Positions 1 to 8,553 of a DNA stretch of 35,303 nt are shown in pieces. This DNA is from Mucilaginibacter sp. GTDB lineage: Bacteria > Bacteroidota > Bacteroidia > Sphingobacteriales > Sphingobacteriaceae. Both the position numbers and the translations under genes were made by a program. Within the stretch, counting starts at the first letter, position 1. Each line of letters begins with the position of its first letter. The notes below the pieces were generated by a model that was given only the letters and a program-made list of their open reading frames with translations, was not told the origin of the DNA and ran no database searches. The stretch spans positions 1-35,303 of the forward strand of contig JAESTD010000141.1 of the NCBI GenBank assembly GCA_016763755.1, in the 5' to 3' direction.

Positions 1-339
1 ACAGATGCGGTAAAATCAAAACCATCTGTAAGTCTTGGCTATAGTGTACCTGTAGTAGCGCTTGGCGATTTTGTGTATTATCCAACTGCCGATAACAAGA
101 TATCTGTTTATAACGCAAAAACACAGGTGCATGAAAAGGATAATTTTGTTACCGATGGTACGACATTTAAAAGCGTGTTCGCCTTGGCAGCCGATGAACA
201 ATCCGGCGAAATATTTGTAACAGATGCCTTGGATTTTAGCTCTAACGGAACATTAACGGCGTTTGACAAAACAGGCAAAAAGGAATATACGATAACCACA
301 GGTATAAGCCCGGGCAGGGTTATATTAGTTAACAAATAG
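1..339 (+). CDS. C-terminal fragment of a secreted YncE/DUF5074-like beta-propeller protein (5' end outside window)
   Basis: Frame is open from base 1 (TDAVKSKPSVSLGYSVPVVALGDFVYYPTADNKISVYN...) to TAA at 337-339. Repeated 'YYPTADNKISVYN' and 'GEIFVTDALDFSSNGTLTAFDKTGK' blade-like motifs. Confidence 0.6.
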   Translation, partial: TDAVKSKPSVSLGYSVPVVALGDFVYYPTADNKISVYNAKTQVHEKDNFVTDGTTFKSVFALAADEQSGEIFVTDALDFSSNGTLTAFDKTGKKEYTITTGISPGRVILVNK

Positions 340-365
340 CCCTTTTATTTACAATGCTTATTAGG

Positions 366-373
366 TAAATTTG
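366..373 (+). promoter_or_regulatory. Candidate Bacteroidota -7 element TAAATTTG upstream of the 391..960 CDS
   Basis: Matches TAnnTTTG. A TTTT (343-346) lies 19 nt upstream as a weak -33 element. Confidence 0.4.
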
Positions 374-390
374 CATTACATAGATACAAC

Positions 391-960
391 ATGTCACAAA
401 AAAATAATACCCGCACTCTGGTGCTTATTTTAATGATCTTCGCCGCTGCGGCAATGCGTTTGGTTAGTTTTAAATTTCCGGTGTTAAGTAATTTTACGCC
501 TGTTGGTGCCATTGCATTATTTGGCGGCGCATATTTTAGCGAGAAATGGAAAGCCTACCTTGTACCTGTTGCAGCGCTTCTTATCAGCGATATATTTATT
601 AATCACCTTTACACATCAAAATGGGTGTTATTTAACATAGATTCTATCTGGATGTATCTTTGCTTTGCAGCGATGGTTTTCATTGGCACGTTAATAAAGA
701 AGGTGAATGTTGCCAATGTGGCATTAGGCTCATTAGCTGGCGTTTTGATCCACTGGTTGGTGATAGATCTGCCTTGGTTGTACGGAACGCTTTACCCGCA
801 CACACTTGCTGGTTACGGCCAATCTTTAGTAGCCGCAATTCCGTTTGAGCGCAACATGGTGTTCGGCGATATCCTGTTTGGAACTATTCTTTTTGGTGGC
901 TTTGAGCTGGCTAAAAGCAAATACAATGTTTTGCGCACAGAGCGCCAGTTAGCGTTGTAA
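391..960 (+). CDS. DUF6580-type integral membrane protein
   Basis: 189-aa ORF with several TM segments and the N-terminal 'FPVLSNFTPVGAIALFGGAYF' motif; followed by a terminator. Confidence 0.7.
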   Translation: MSQKNNTRTLVLILMIFAAAAMRLVSFKFPVLSNFTPVGAIALFGGAYFSEKWKAYLVPVAALLISDIFINHLYTSKWVLFNIDSIWMYLCFAAMVFIGTLIKKVNVANVALGSLAGVLIHWLVIDLPWLYGTLYPHTLAGYGQSLVAAIPFERNMVFGDILFGTILFGGFELAKSKYNVLRTERQLAL

Positions 961-980
961 TTAACAAATTTAAATATCAG

Positions 981-1010
981 AAAGCGGTTGGGTTACTAAC
1001 CGCTTTTTTT
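981..1010 (+). terminator. Rho-independent terminator
   Basis: AAAGCGGTT-gggttact-AACCGCTTT followed by a T-run. Confidence 0.85.
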
Positions 1011-1123
1011 ATGTTTGAACTCGAATTATTTGAATTGAAAGAATTTTAAAAATCACTCCGGCATCAGCAAATTATGTTAATTCCAATAATTCTTTAAATT
1101 CAGGGCCAGAGCATCTTTAATCT

Positions 1124-1810
1124 ATGAAGAAAATAGTAGTACTTACCGGCGCGGGGATAAGCGCTGAGAGCGGCTTAAAAACGTTTAGAGACAGTGATGG
1201 CTTGTGGGAAGGATATAACATTGAGGATGTTGCCACACCCGAAGCCTGGGCGCGTGACCCTGAGTTGGTACAGGAATTTTATAACGAGCGCCGCCGGTCT
1301 CTTTTGCAGGCTGAGCCTAATGCTGCCCATTATGCGCTGGCCAGTCTGCAGGATAAGTACGAAGTACATATCATCACCCAAAATATTGATGACCTGCATG
1401 AGCGTGCGGGCTCAGAAAATGTAGTGCATCTGCACGGCGTAATAACACGCTCGCAGAGCAGCGTTAACCCAAAGCTTACTTACCCTATAGATGGCTGGGA
1501 AATTAAGATGGGGGAGACCTGCGAACTGGGTTCGCAACTACGCGCCCATGTGGTATGGTTTGGCGAAGCCGTGCCGATGATCGAGCCCGCGGCAGCACTT
1601 TGTTCACAGGCCGATATTTTCATTTTAGTAGGTACCTCGCTGGCTGTTTATCCTGCCGCCGGTTTGATCAATTATGTACCGCGCACCGTTACTAAATATA
1701 TTATTGATCCGAACATCCCGACCGTTGCAAACCGCTCAATTATAGAGATGCCTTATAAAGCAACAATAGGGGTGCCGATGGTAGTTGAAGAGTTGTTGGC
1801 GGCAGAATAA
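1124..1810 (+). CDS. cobB: NAD-dependent protein deacylase, Sir2 family
   Basis: GAGISAESGLKTFR, TQNIDDLHERAG, HLHG, VVWFGE and GTSLAVYPAAGL motifs. Confidence 0.92.
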   Translation: MKKIVVLTGAGISAESGLKTFRDSDGLWEGYNIEDVATPEAWARDPELVQEFYNERRRSLLQAEPNAAHYALASLQDKYEVHIITQNIDDLHERAGSENVVHLHGVITRSQSSVNPKLTYPIDGWEIKMGETCELGSQLRAHVVWFGEAVPMIEPAAALCSQADIFILVGTSLAVYPAAGLINYVPRTVTKYIIDPNIPTVANRSIIEMPYKATIGVPMVVEELLAAE

Positions 1811-2003
1811 ACTCGATATACGTTGGAGATCAAAAACGTCCAAAATTAACTAAAAACTACCGAAAATATTTACCAAATTAAATTTGGATTCATATTTTAA
1901 TTATACATAAATAATTGATATTCAAATGTTTATCTTAATATTTTAAATTAAGTCTTATCTTATCCTTACGTCGCCAAATATCTCCAAAACATCATTTACG
2001 TAT

Positions 2004-2035
2004 AAAGCCTGCCAAATTAAATTTGGCAGGCTTTT
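2004..2035 (+). terminator. Intrinsic terminator with a 15-bp perfect stem
   Basis: AAAGCCTGCCAAATT-a-AATTTGGCAGGCTTT followed by TATTATTTT. Confidence 0.8.
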
Positions 2036-2086
2036 ATTATTTTACATAAGTAATTATTTTACAATAATTTACAATGTTTATATCTA

Positions 2087-2335
2087 TTAATAATTATACC
2101 TGTAATAAGCCTCATGGTAATCTTTACCCATTTCTGTAAACCGCACTGAAACTTTAGCAAGAAAAGCCTCATCTAATATTTCGAATACCGAATTAACGCC
2201 ATCAGTCAGATCCATTTCGGGTACTTTGTAGGTCTGTTCTAAAGTACCTTGTTCCATTTTCACGATGAACTTTTGGTTCATACTCATGATGGTTATTTTA
2301 AAATCGGGGTGCGGCAATTCTGCTATTACTCTCAT
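2087..2335 (-). CDS. Hypothetical 82-aa protein, probably co-transcribed with the CrtA-like gene
   Basis: ORF overlaps the stop of 2332..3042 by 4 bp; no recognised domain. Confidence 0.6.
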   Translation of the reverse strand: MRVIAELPHPDFKITIMSMNQKFIVKMEQGTLEQTYKVPEMDLTDGVNSVFEILDEAFLAKVSVRFTEMGKDYHEAYYRYNY

Positions 2336-3042
2336 TGTGCTATTGTATTTAATATTCCGGCCAGGGGGTCTTTTCCGTTAATGCTGCCAATACTTTCAAT
2401 TATCTTAAAACGGGCAAAAAGCTCTTCGCTATACCAAGCTTCACTTCGTGTTCTTTTGATTACTTCAGCATGTTCTTTGCTGCCGTAAGCAAAGGCCTTC
2501 ATCTGCTCAGAACTTTCCCAAACCGAGAAAGTGGCCTGCCGGTAAACGGGTGCTTCGCCAATACCTACAGAGGTTACATATCCCGGTGCCGATGCCATCA
2601 GATGCGCCACCTCATCAACATGCGACCAGAAGTTTTTCAACCTGCTTGCACGGATGGTTGCGCGGGTAAGTACCGCTATCGGACCATCAATTTCTTTCAC
2701 GTTCACTTTACCAAAAGGTTCCTTGCCATCCCATTTGCCGTGGCTTTGCATAGGCCGGCACAAAACCGTCCAACCCTCATTAGCCAGCATGCGCCACCAT
2801 TTGCTTATAAAAGAGCCCTTGGCAAAGCGATCGTAAGCTTCACGGTCATCCCACACAGCCAGCAATCCCCACTGCTGCCAATCGGGCTGCAAATCAAAGG
2901 TTCCATTACGGCCGGTGCCCAATAGCTTCCAAAATGTACAGCCATCCTGCAGCATCATGGGGAGGCGGTGCAGGGCCATGGCAAACAAAGCAAAGGGTAC
3001 AAAAAGCTTGCGGTAACGTACTATGGTGAGGCTAACGATCAT
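2332..3042 (-). CDS. Spheroidene monooxygenase (CrtA)-like protein
   Basis: CrtA-like motifs 'DGCTFWKLLGTG', 'WGLLAVWDDREAYDRF', 'GPIAVLTRATIRASRLKNFW', 'ATFSVWESSEQMKAFAYGSKEH'. Confidence 0.75.
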   Translation of the reverse strand: MIVSLTIVRYRKLFVPFALFAMALHRLPMMLQDGCTFWKLLGTGRNGTFDLQPDWQQWGLLAVWDDREAYDRFAKGSFISKWWRMLANEGWTVLCRPMQSHGKWDGKEPFGKVNVKEIDGPIAVLTRATIRASRLKNFWSHVDEVAHLMASAPGYVTSVGIGEAPVYRQATFSVWESSEQMKAFAYGSKEHAEVIKRTRSEAWYSEELFARFKIIESIGSINGKDPLAGILNTIAQ

Positions 3043-3117
3043 CTATCCGCGAATTAAAATATTAAATATGAGATTTAGCTTATTTACTTTCAGCGCAGTG
3101 TAATTACTTTTGATAAT

Positions 3118-3600
3118 ATGGCAGAAGATCTTAAAATCACTACATCCGCGGATAAAGAAGAGCAATACCGCTCGCTTATCCCACAAATTGAAGCTTTACT
3201 TTATGGCGAAACCGACCTGATAGCCAACTTGGCTAACGTTGCAGCAGCGCTAAAGGAACAATTCAAATGGTTTTGGGTAGGTTTTTACCTGGTAAAAAAC
3301 AACGAGCTCGTTTTAGGCCCTTTCCAGGGACCGGTTGCATGCACTCGTATTGCAAAAGGTAAAGGCGTTTGCGGAACATCATGGGAAAAAGCTGCGGTTT
3401 TGATAGTACCCGATGTGGAAGAGTTTCCTGGCCATATTGCTTGTAGCTCAGCATCGCGTTCAGAGATCGTATTGCCGTTATTTCATGAAGATCATGTGAT
3501 AGGTGTATTAGACGTTGACAGCGAAGATCTTGATAAGTTTGATGATGTGGATGCAAACTACCTGCAACAGGTTGTACAATTAATAAAATTCAATGCCTAA
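3118..3600 (+). CDS. msrC: GAF-domain free methionine-(R)-sulfoxide reductase (fRMsr-like)
   Basis: 160-aa GAF protein with the three expected Cys contexts (VACTRI, GVCGTSW, HIACSSASRSEIVLPL) and 'VIGVLDVDSEDL'. Confidence 0.85.
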   Translation: MAEDLKITTSADKEEQYRSLIPQIEALLYGETDLIANLANVAAALKEQFKWFWVGFYLVKNNELVLGPFQGPVACTRIAKGKGVCGTSWEKAAVLIVPDVEEFPGHIACSSASRSEIVLPLFHEDHVIGVLDVDSEDLDKFDDVDANYLQQVVQLIKFNA

Positions 3601-4246
3601 GATATTTTTGATAGCTGGTTTAGGTGCTGATAAGCGCCTGTTTAAAAACATTCAAATACCCGATAGGTATGAAGTTGTTTACGTTGAATGGCCCGAACCT
3701 AAGCTTACCGATACTTTAGCTAATTATTCACAATCAATTATTAATCAGTATCATATAATCGATAAAGATATAACAATCGGTGTATCTTTAGGTGGAGTAA
3801 TATCAACTGAAATAGCTAAACGAGTTAACCTCGGTAAGGTTATATTAATATCAAGCATCAAGACAGATTCCGAGACTCCTTGGTACTTTAATATCTTCAG
3901 AAAACTGCCTGTTTACAAACTTACGTCCGGCAAGTTATTTAATAAATTAGGATTTGTAGTCAGGCTGGTATTCGGCTCCATGTCAAAAGAAGATCAGGCA
4001 TTGTTCAAAAGCATGTTATCAAATTCGTCACCCATATTTCTAAAATGGGCAATGGGTGCAATCCTCAACTGGCGCAACGATGTCATCCCGCCAAACCTTT
4101 ACCACATCATCGGAGATAGTGATCTGGTATTTCCGTACAAAAACATTAAAAACCCAACTGCGGTTATCAAAGGCGGCACACACATTATGATATTTGACAA
4201 GGCAGCGGAAATAAACGCCTTTCTTGCCGACATCCTGAAAACATGA
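3593..4246 (+). CDS. Alpha/beta hydrolase
   Basis: N-terminal 'IFLIAGLGADKRLF', nucleophile elbow GVSLGG, C-terminal 'GGTHIMIFDKAAEIN'. Overlaps both neighbouring CDSs. Confidence 0.75.
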   Translation: MPKIFLIAGLGADKRLFKNIQIPDRYEVVYVEWPEPKLTDTLANYSQSIINQYHIIDKDITIGVSLGGVISTEIAKRVNLGKVILISSIKTDSETPWYFNIFRKLPVYKLTSGKLFNKLGFVVRLVFGSMSKEDQALFKSMLSNSSPIFLKWAMGAILNWRNDVIPPNLYHIIGDSDLVFPYKNIKNPTAVIKGGTHIMIFDKAAEINAFLADILKT

Positions 4247-4845
4247 AGTTACCTCAACTGTACTATAAAAACCCCAATGTGGTGGCCCTTAGTCGCAACT
4301 TGCTGGGTAAGTACCTTTTTACCTATATTGGTGGTAAGCTTACCGGTGGATACATTGTTGAAACAGAAGCCTATGCAGGCGTTATCGACAAGGCTTCGCA
4401 TGCATATAGCGGGCGCTTAACACCACGCACTAAAACCATGTACAGCGAAGGTGGCATTATTTATGTTTACTTGTGTTACGGTATCCACGAGATGCTAAAC
4501 GTTGTTACATCATCAGAAGGAGAACCGCATGCTATTCTGATAAGGGCCATACAACCGACAGATGGGATAGAAACCATGCTCCATCGCCGTAAAATGGAAC
4601 AACTGAAGCCCAACATCACCAAAGGGCCGGGCTCGGTAGCAAAGGCGATGGGAATATCAAGGCAGATAAACGCCGAGAGTTTACAGAGCGACATTATTTG
4701 GATAGAAGATCGCGGGTTAGTGTTCAAAGATAATGAAATAGCGGCAGCTCCACGGATAGGTGTTGATTACGCCGGCGAGGATGCTTTTTTACCGTATCGG
4801 TTTTATGTAAAAGGAAATAATTATGTGAGCAAGCCTAACAAATAA
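4243..4845 (+). CDS. DNA-3-methyladenine glycosylase, AAG/Mpg family
   Basis: LLGKYLFT, IVETEAYAG, ASHAYSGRLTPRTKTMYSEGGIIYVYLCYGIHEMLNVVT, GPGSVAKAMGI motifs. Confidence 0.93.
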   Translation: MKLPQLYYKNPNVVALSRNLLGKYLFTYIGGKLTGGYIVETEAYAGVIDKASHAYSGRLTPRTKTMYSEGGIIYVYLCYGIHEMLNVVTSSEGEPHAILIRAIQPTDGIETMLHRRKMEQLKPNITKGPGSVAKAMGISRQINAESLQSDIIWIEDRGLVFKDNEIAAAPRIGVDYAGEDAFLPYRFYVKGNNYVSKPNK

Positions 4846-4891
4846 TATTCAGCTTGGTTATTTGCTCATCTATTAAAAAGAAACAGACACT

Positions 4892-5392
4892 ATGAGCAGC
4901 GATTGGTCAAGAACAGAAGGCCTTGAATATCTTAAAGACAAGGTAAAAGAGATTAAAACAGCAATGCTAACTACTTATAGCGAGGAGCATGGCTTTAGTA
5001 GCCGCCCTATGGGTACAGCCAATATTGATGAAGCCGGGAATATATGGTTCTTCACAAACGAATATTCGCCAAAAGTGAGCGAAATATCCATGGAGAACTC
5101 GGTCTCATTAACATATTCTGATGTGGACAACCATACTTACCTGAGCATAGTAGGCGAGGCTACCGTGCAGCACGATAAGGAAAAAATGAAAGAACTTTGG
5201 AACCCGTTCATTGAGGCTTTCTTTCCCGAAGGACTAAATGATCCTAAATTAACGCTATTGAAAGTAGAGCCTAACGACGCTGAATATTGGGACAGCAGCA
5301 GCAGCCGAATGGTGGTATTATTCAATATGCTTAAAGCCCGGTTAACAGGTAAACAATATGATGAAGGCAAACATGGTAAAGTAGCTCTTTAA
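4892..5392 (+). CDS. Pyridoxamine 5'-phosphate oxidase family / general stress protein 26-like
   Basis: 'AMLTTYSEEHGFSSRPMGTANIDEAGNIWFFTN' flavin split-barrel signature. Confidence 0.8.
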   Translation: MSSDWSRTEGLEYLKDKVKEIKTAMLTTYSEEHGFSSRPMGTANIDEAGNIWFFTNEYSPKVSEISMENSVSLTYSDVDNHTYLSIVGEATVQHDKEKMKELWNPFIEAFFPEGLNDPKLTLLKVEPNDAEYWDSSSSRMVVLFNMLKARLTGKQYDEGKHGKVAL

Positions 5393-5415
5393 CCGGTCGT
5401 TTTTATAAGACAAGT

Positions 5416-5443
5416 AAACCACAACGTATGAACGCTGTGGTTT
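5416..5443 (+). terminator. Intrinsic terminator
   Basis: AAACCACA...TGTGGTTT hairpin followed by T-rich TTATTTTTT. Confidence 0.7.
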
Positions 5444-5463
5444 TATTTTTTAATAAAACCGTT

Positions 5464-5494
5464 TTTGCAAAGATTAAAACAATGCCTAATATTG
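5464..5494 (+). promoter_or_regulatory. Candidate Bacteroidota promoter TTTG-N19-TAATATTG upstream of kynU
   Basis: One mismatch to TAnnTTTG, with spacing of 19. The -7 element ends only 5 bp before the ATG. Confidence 0.35.
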
Positions 5495-5498
5495 ATTT

Positions 5499-6788
5499 AT
5501 GATTTACCATGATTCACTTGAGTTTGCTCAACAACTGGATGAACAGGATGGGCTGAAAAGCTTTCGCGATGAGTTTCTGTTTCCGTTGCATAACGGGCAG
5601 AAAGCCATTTACCTTTGCGGTAATTCATTAGGTTTACAACCGCGGGCAGCAGGCGAATACATAAAAATACAACTGGATAACTGGGGAGGCTACGCTGTTG
5701 AAGGCTGGTTTATGGGTAATGATCCATGGCTTAACTATCATAAGGCATTATTACCCATGTTATCAGACTTATTTGGTGCAAATGAGAAAGAAATAACTGT
5801 AATGAACTCACTTACAGTAAATCTTCATTTACTAATGGTAAGTTTCTATAAACCAACAAATAAAAGATTTAAAATACTAATGGAAGCAGGCGCGTTCCCG
5901 TCAGACTAGTACGCGGTTGAAAGCCAGGTGCGCTTCCATGGCTTTGATCCTAAAGAGGCTATCATAGAGGTTACTCCGCGTGCGGGTGAGGTTACTTTAC
6001 GTACCGCAGACATCATTGAACAGATAGAAGACAACGCCGACGAGATAGCCCTGGTATTGTTCAGCGGTATCAACTACTATACCGGGCAGCTGTTTGATAT
6101 GGAAGCCATTGTAAAAGCTGGACACAAAGCTGGCGCAATGGTGGGTTTAGACCTGGCACACGCTGCCGGCAATGTGCCTTTACAATTGCACAATTGGGGT
6201 GCCGATTTTGCCACCTGGTGCTCATACAAATACATGAACTCTGGGCCGGGCGGTATAAGCGGGGCTTTCATCCATGAGCGGCATTTCGCTAACGATAAAC
6301 TTAACCGCTTTGCAGGATGGTGGGGCTATCGCCGCGATAAACAATTCCTGATGCAACCGGGATTTGATCCTGAATTGGGCGCGCAAGGTTGGAATGTTAG
6401 CACCAGTCCGGTGATATTGATGGCAATACATAAAGCCTCGTTGGATATTTTCGAAAGCGCAGGTGGTATCACGCCACTCAGAAAGAAAAGCGACCTGTTG
6501 ACCGGTTATCTGGAGTACCTCATCAATAATATCAATCAAAAGCACGGGGAAGAAGTTTATCGCATCATCACCCCAAAAGATCAGAAAGAAAGGGGTAGCC
6601 AGCTTTCCGTTGTCTGCAAGCGCAACGCCCGCGCGATTTTCGATCATCTTGCGCAAAACGGCATTATCGGCGACTGGCGCGAGCCGGACGTGATCCGTTT
6701 AAGCCCTGTACCACTTTACAATTCATTCACCGATGTCTACTACACCGCTGAAGGCCTTTTTAAAGCCCTTGGCGCCACTAACGCATAA
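5499..6788 (+). pseudogene. kynU: Kynureninase interrupted by one in-frame TAG at 5907-5909
   Basis: ORFs 5499..5909 and 5928..6788 share a frame and join as ...EAGAFPSD*YAVESQVRFHGFDP.... The PLP-lysine region 'FATWCSYKYMNSGPGG' is in the second part. Confidence 0.88.
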
Positions 6789-6791
6789 CCT

Positions 6792-7658
6792 ATGGTATCC
6801 TATAATCCCAAACAGTGGTTCAAGCTTCTATTCAGAGTAGAAAAGGCCGATACACTCCGCGAGCTCTTTCCACTAATGCTGATTCTGGCGGCTTATGCCG
6901 GCATAGTTACATATTTTCTTACAGACTTTTGGCACCTACCCGAGACCTCGATGCTCAAGAAGGTAATCTATATTCATCAGACTATAGGATTTGTATTCTC
7001 GTTGCTGCTGGCTTTTCGTATCAACTCGGCGTATGACCGCTGGTGGGAGGGCCGCAAACTTTGGGGTAGTCTGGTAAACAACAGCCGTAATCTGGCTATC
7101 AAGCTAAAGCATTTGGTGGGCATTCAAGATGCTGCGTTTTTTAATTACGCTATTCCGCGATACGCAAGGGCTATGAAAGATCATCTCCGAGATAGCTATA
7201 ACACCGAACAGGAGAGCCCTTTCAGTATAAACCCTTCGCTGCATGTCCCTAACCAAATAGCATCAGCTATCATCGGCAAAGTTTATACTCTAAATAAAGC
7301 AGGCCAAATAAACCCTGAGCAATTGGTGAGCATAACTACTGAAATTACTTCTTTTACAGATATTTGTGGTGCATGCGAGCGGATCAAGAAAACACCTATT
7401 CCGTTCTCTTATAGCGTGTTCATCAAAAAATTCATCTTCCTGTACATGATGACACTGCCGCTAACCTGGTGTTTTGATCTGAAGTATTTCATTATGCCCA
7501 TTATCGCGATTGTATTATATGTATTTGGTAGCATTGAACTGATAGCGGAGGAGATCGAAGATCCGTTCGGCACCGACCCAAACGATCTGCCGCTTGACGA
7601 TATCTGCAATAATATCCGCAAACACGTAGGCGAAATATTTGAGGGAAACAATGCTTAA
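6792..7658 (+). CDS. Bestrophin family ion channel (UPF0187)
   Basis: 'LLLAFRINSAYDRWWEGRKLWGSLVNNSRNLA' and 'IEDPFGTDPNDLPLDDICNNIRKHVGEI' motifs. Confidence 0.9.
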   Translation: MVSYNPKQWFKLLFRVEKADTLRELFPLMLILAAYAGIVTYFLTDFWHLPETSMLKKVIYIHQTIGFVFSLLLAFRINSAYDRWWEGRKLWGSLVNNSRNLAIKLKHLVGIQDAAFFNYAIPRYARAMKDHLRDSYNTEQESPFSINPSLHVPNQIASAIIGKVYTLNKAGQINPEQLVSITTEITSFTDICGACERIKKTPIPFSYSVFIKKFIFLYMMTLPLTWCFDLKYFIMPIIAIVLYVFGSIELIAEEIEDPFGTDPNDLPLDDICNNIRKHVGEIFEGNNA

Positions 7659-8553
7659 AATAGCGTTCGACCCTATATATGCTCATCCACTACCGGAGGG
7701 GCACCGGTTCCCGATGCTGAAGTACGAACTTATACCTGAACAGTTGCTTCATGAGGGTGTTATCATTTCTGAAAATCTCTTTTCGCCGGGATTAGTAGAT
7801 GAGGATGTTATTTTGCTTACCCATGACGCCGATTACTGGCATCAACTCCGCGACCTTACATTGCCCCCCAAAGAACAACGGCGTATTGGATTCCCGCTAA
7901 CGCAACGTTTGGTTGATCGCGAACGTTGTATTGCACAAGGAACTATTAATGGTTGCCAATATGCCAAAAAGTACGGTATCGCTTTAAACGTAGCCGGCGG
8001 TACCCACCATGCCGGTACAAATTGGGGAGAAGGTTTCTGTCTATTAAACGACCAGGCGATTGCAGCTAACTATTTGTTAAGTAATAACTTATATAAATCT
8101 ATCTTAATTGTAGATTTAGATGTACACCAGGGAAATGGCACTGCACAAATATTTGAGCACGAGCCGCGTGTGTTCACTTTTTCGATGCATGGCGATAAGA
8201 ATTTCCCATTTAGAAAAGAGCGTTCAGACCTTGACATACCATTAGATGACGGCATTGCAGATGAGGAGTATTTAACCTTGCTTAAGGCAGCTCTGCCAAA
8301 ATTAATAGAAGAACAAAAGCCCGATTTTATATTTTACCTTTCGGGTGTAGATGTTCTTTCATCAGATAAATTAGGCAAACTATCACTTAGTAAAGAGGCA
8401 TGCAAAGAGCGCGACAGATTTGTTCTTTCGCAATGCAAGCAAGCTAACATACCGGTACAAGTAAGTATGGGTGGGGGATATTCGCCGCAGATAAAAGATA
8501 TTGTTGAGGCGCATTGCAATACCTACCGCGTAGCAGTTGAACTATTCTTTTAA
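7651..8553 (+). CDS. Histone deacetylase / acetoin utilization family deacetylase
   Basis: GGTHHAG, DLDVHQGNGTA and MGGGYS motifs. The ATG at 7651 (MLKIAFDP) is preferred to the upstream TTG at 7639. Confidence 0.9.
   Translation: MLKIAFDPIYAHPLPEGHRFPMLKYELIPEQLLHEGVIISENLFSPGLVDEDVILLTHDADYWHQLRDLTLPPKEQRRIGFPLTQRLVDRERCIAQGTINGCQYAKKYGIALNVAGGTHHAGTNWGEGFCLLNDQAIAANYLLSNNLYKSILIVDLDVHQGNGTAQIFEHEPRVFTFSMHGDKNFPFRKERSDLDIPLDDGIADEEYLTLLKAALPKLIEEQKPDFIFYLSGVDVLSSDKLGKLSLSKEACKERDRFVLSQCKQANIPVQVSMGGGYSPQIKDIVEAHCNTYRVAVELFF

Noticed and set aside
2470-2925. 151-aa plus-strand ORF opposite the CrtA-like gene
   Set aside because: Antisense to a well-supported coding sequence with recognisable motifs; its translation shows no domain.
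6222-6656. 144-aa minus-strand ORF within kynU
   Set aside because: Antisense shadow of the kynureninase frame.
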